Positions 4,925 through 5,385 of a stretch of 5,385 bases of DNA are shown piece by piece. The stretch comes from Leucobacter sp. (GTDB lineage: Bacteria > Actinomycetota > Actinomycetes > Actinomycetales > Microbacteriaceae): contig JAAZHL010000065.1 of assembly GCA_012510755.1 (NCBI GenBank), positions 1-5,385 on the forward strand. Direction: 5' to 3'. The notes below the pieces were generated by a model that was not told where the DNA came from, did not search any database, and was given only the letters and a program-made list of their open reading frames with translations. Numbering within the stretch: position 1 is the stretch's first letter; each line of letters starts with the position of its first letter. A program made the position numbers and the translations under genes.

Positions 4925-5385
4925 ATGGCTGAACGTACCTGGTCGTTTTCTGGCATCTTTCGCAGTGTTTTCGGTGGCGGTGAGGCCATCTCCGATGACA
5001 CCTGGGACGATCTCGAAGCTGCACTCATTGGCGCCGACTTCGGGCCCGACATCACTGAATCGATTCTTGATGAGCTGCGTGAGCAGGTAGAAAAGCATCG
5101 TGTGACCGAGGTGCGTGAGTTGCGACGAATGCTTCGTGAGTCAATTGAAGAGCGCCTGTCTGCGTTTGATTCGACATTGCAGCTCAGCGAGCGCCCGGCC
5201 GTGGTGCTCGTCGTGGGGGTCAACGGTGTCGGCAAGACGACGACGATTGGCAAGTTCGCGAACTATTTGCGAACGTTTGACAAGCGTGTGTTGGTGGGGG
5301 CTGCCGACACCTTTCGTGCCGCCGCGGTTGAACAGCTTGCGACCTGGGCAGAACGGGCTGGGGCTGAGATCGTGAAGCCGCAGCA
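4925..5385 (+). CDS. ftsY: Signal recognition particle receptor FtsY, N-terminal part (3' end outside window)
   Basis: FtsY is the SRP-family GTPase that docks ribosome-SRP (Ffh) complexes at the membrane for co-translational insertion of membrane proteins. The frame stays open for 153 complete codons to the right edge. The N domain is visible in 'SDDTWDDLEAALIGADFG' (23-40), followed by a charged helical region (44-80). The G domain begins near 91, with the P-loop (G1) GVNGVGKTTT (98-107) and the SRP-GTPase G2 motif DTFRAAAVEQL (128-138). Choice of FtsY over the paralogue Ffh rests on the 'GVNGVGKTTTIGKFA' form and the N-domain wording. There is almost no acidic A domain, only about 20 residues before the N domain, so membrane contact would rely on the short N-terminal helix ('FSGIFRSVF'). 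ATG 4925 is the earliest possible start because an in-frame TGA lies at 4919-4921. The later G motifs are outside the window. Confidence 0.96.
   Translation, partial: MAERTWSFSGIFRSVFGGGEAISDDTWDDLEAALIGADFGPDITESILDELREQVEKHRVTEVRELRRMLRESIEERLSAFDSTLQLSERPAVVLVVGVNGVGKTTTIGKFANYLRTFDKRVLVGAADTFRAAAVEQLATWAERAGAEIVKPQ

Noticed and set aside
4709..5098. A 129-residue minus-strand frame crossing the livH-ftsY gap
   Set aside because: It covers the FtsY N-terminus in antisense and overlaps the livH start region, with no family resemblance. Its existence depends on the intergenic region lacking stops by chance.

Overview
The window is a piece of a fairly high-GC actinobacterial chromosome. The protein sequences look most like those of Microbacteriaceae-type organisms; this placement rests on remembered family patterns, not on a search. 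It holds a nearly complete branched-chain amino acid (LIV/HAAT-type) ABC importer locus and the start of the housekeeping gene ftsY. I see no mobile element, CRISPR array, tRNA or rRNA, and none of the five internal gene boundaries shows a frameshift or broken gene.

Layout from left to right: (1) 1-505, plus strand, the C-terminal 167 residues of a type-1 periplasmic-binding-fold substrate-binding protein (LivK-like), cut by the window edge. (2) 506-606, a convergent intergenic gap with a perfect 21-bp hairpin at 520-565 that can end transcription from both sides. (3) 607-4712, minus strand, a tight four-gene operon transcribed livH - livM - livG - livF. The junctions are an 11-nt gap, an 8-nt overlap and a 4-nt ATGA overlap, which suggests translational coupling. 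(4) 4713-4924, a 212-nt divergent intergenic region with short direct repeats and candidate -10 boxes. (5) 4925-5385, plus strand, the N-terminal 153 residues of FtsY, the signal recognition particle receptor GTPase, cut by the right edge.

How the genes work together: the exported LivK-like protein binds the ligand outside the membrane and delivers it to the LivH/LivM permease pair. The LivG/LivF ATPase pair powers import from the cytoplasmic side. Substrate specificity (branched-chain amino acids, other amino acids, amides or urea) cannot be fixed from these sequences. FtsY belongs to a different pathway, co-translational membrane targeting, and is simply the divergent neighbour.

The main departures from the textbook locus are as follows. 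LivH is enlarged at its N-terminus by a signal peptide, a small exported beta-sandwich-like domain and an acidic/Ser/Gly linker. The binding-protein gene faces the operon tail to tail instead of leading it. ftsY has no usable Shine-Dalgarno but has a -10-like hexamer exactly where a leaderless transcript would need it. Nothing here convincingly amounts to a wholly new system.
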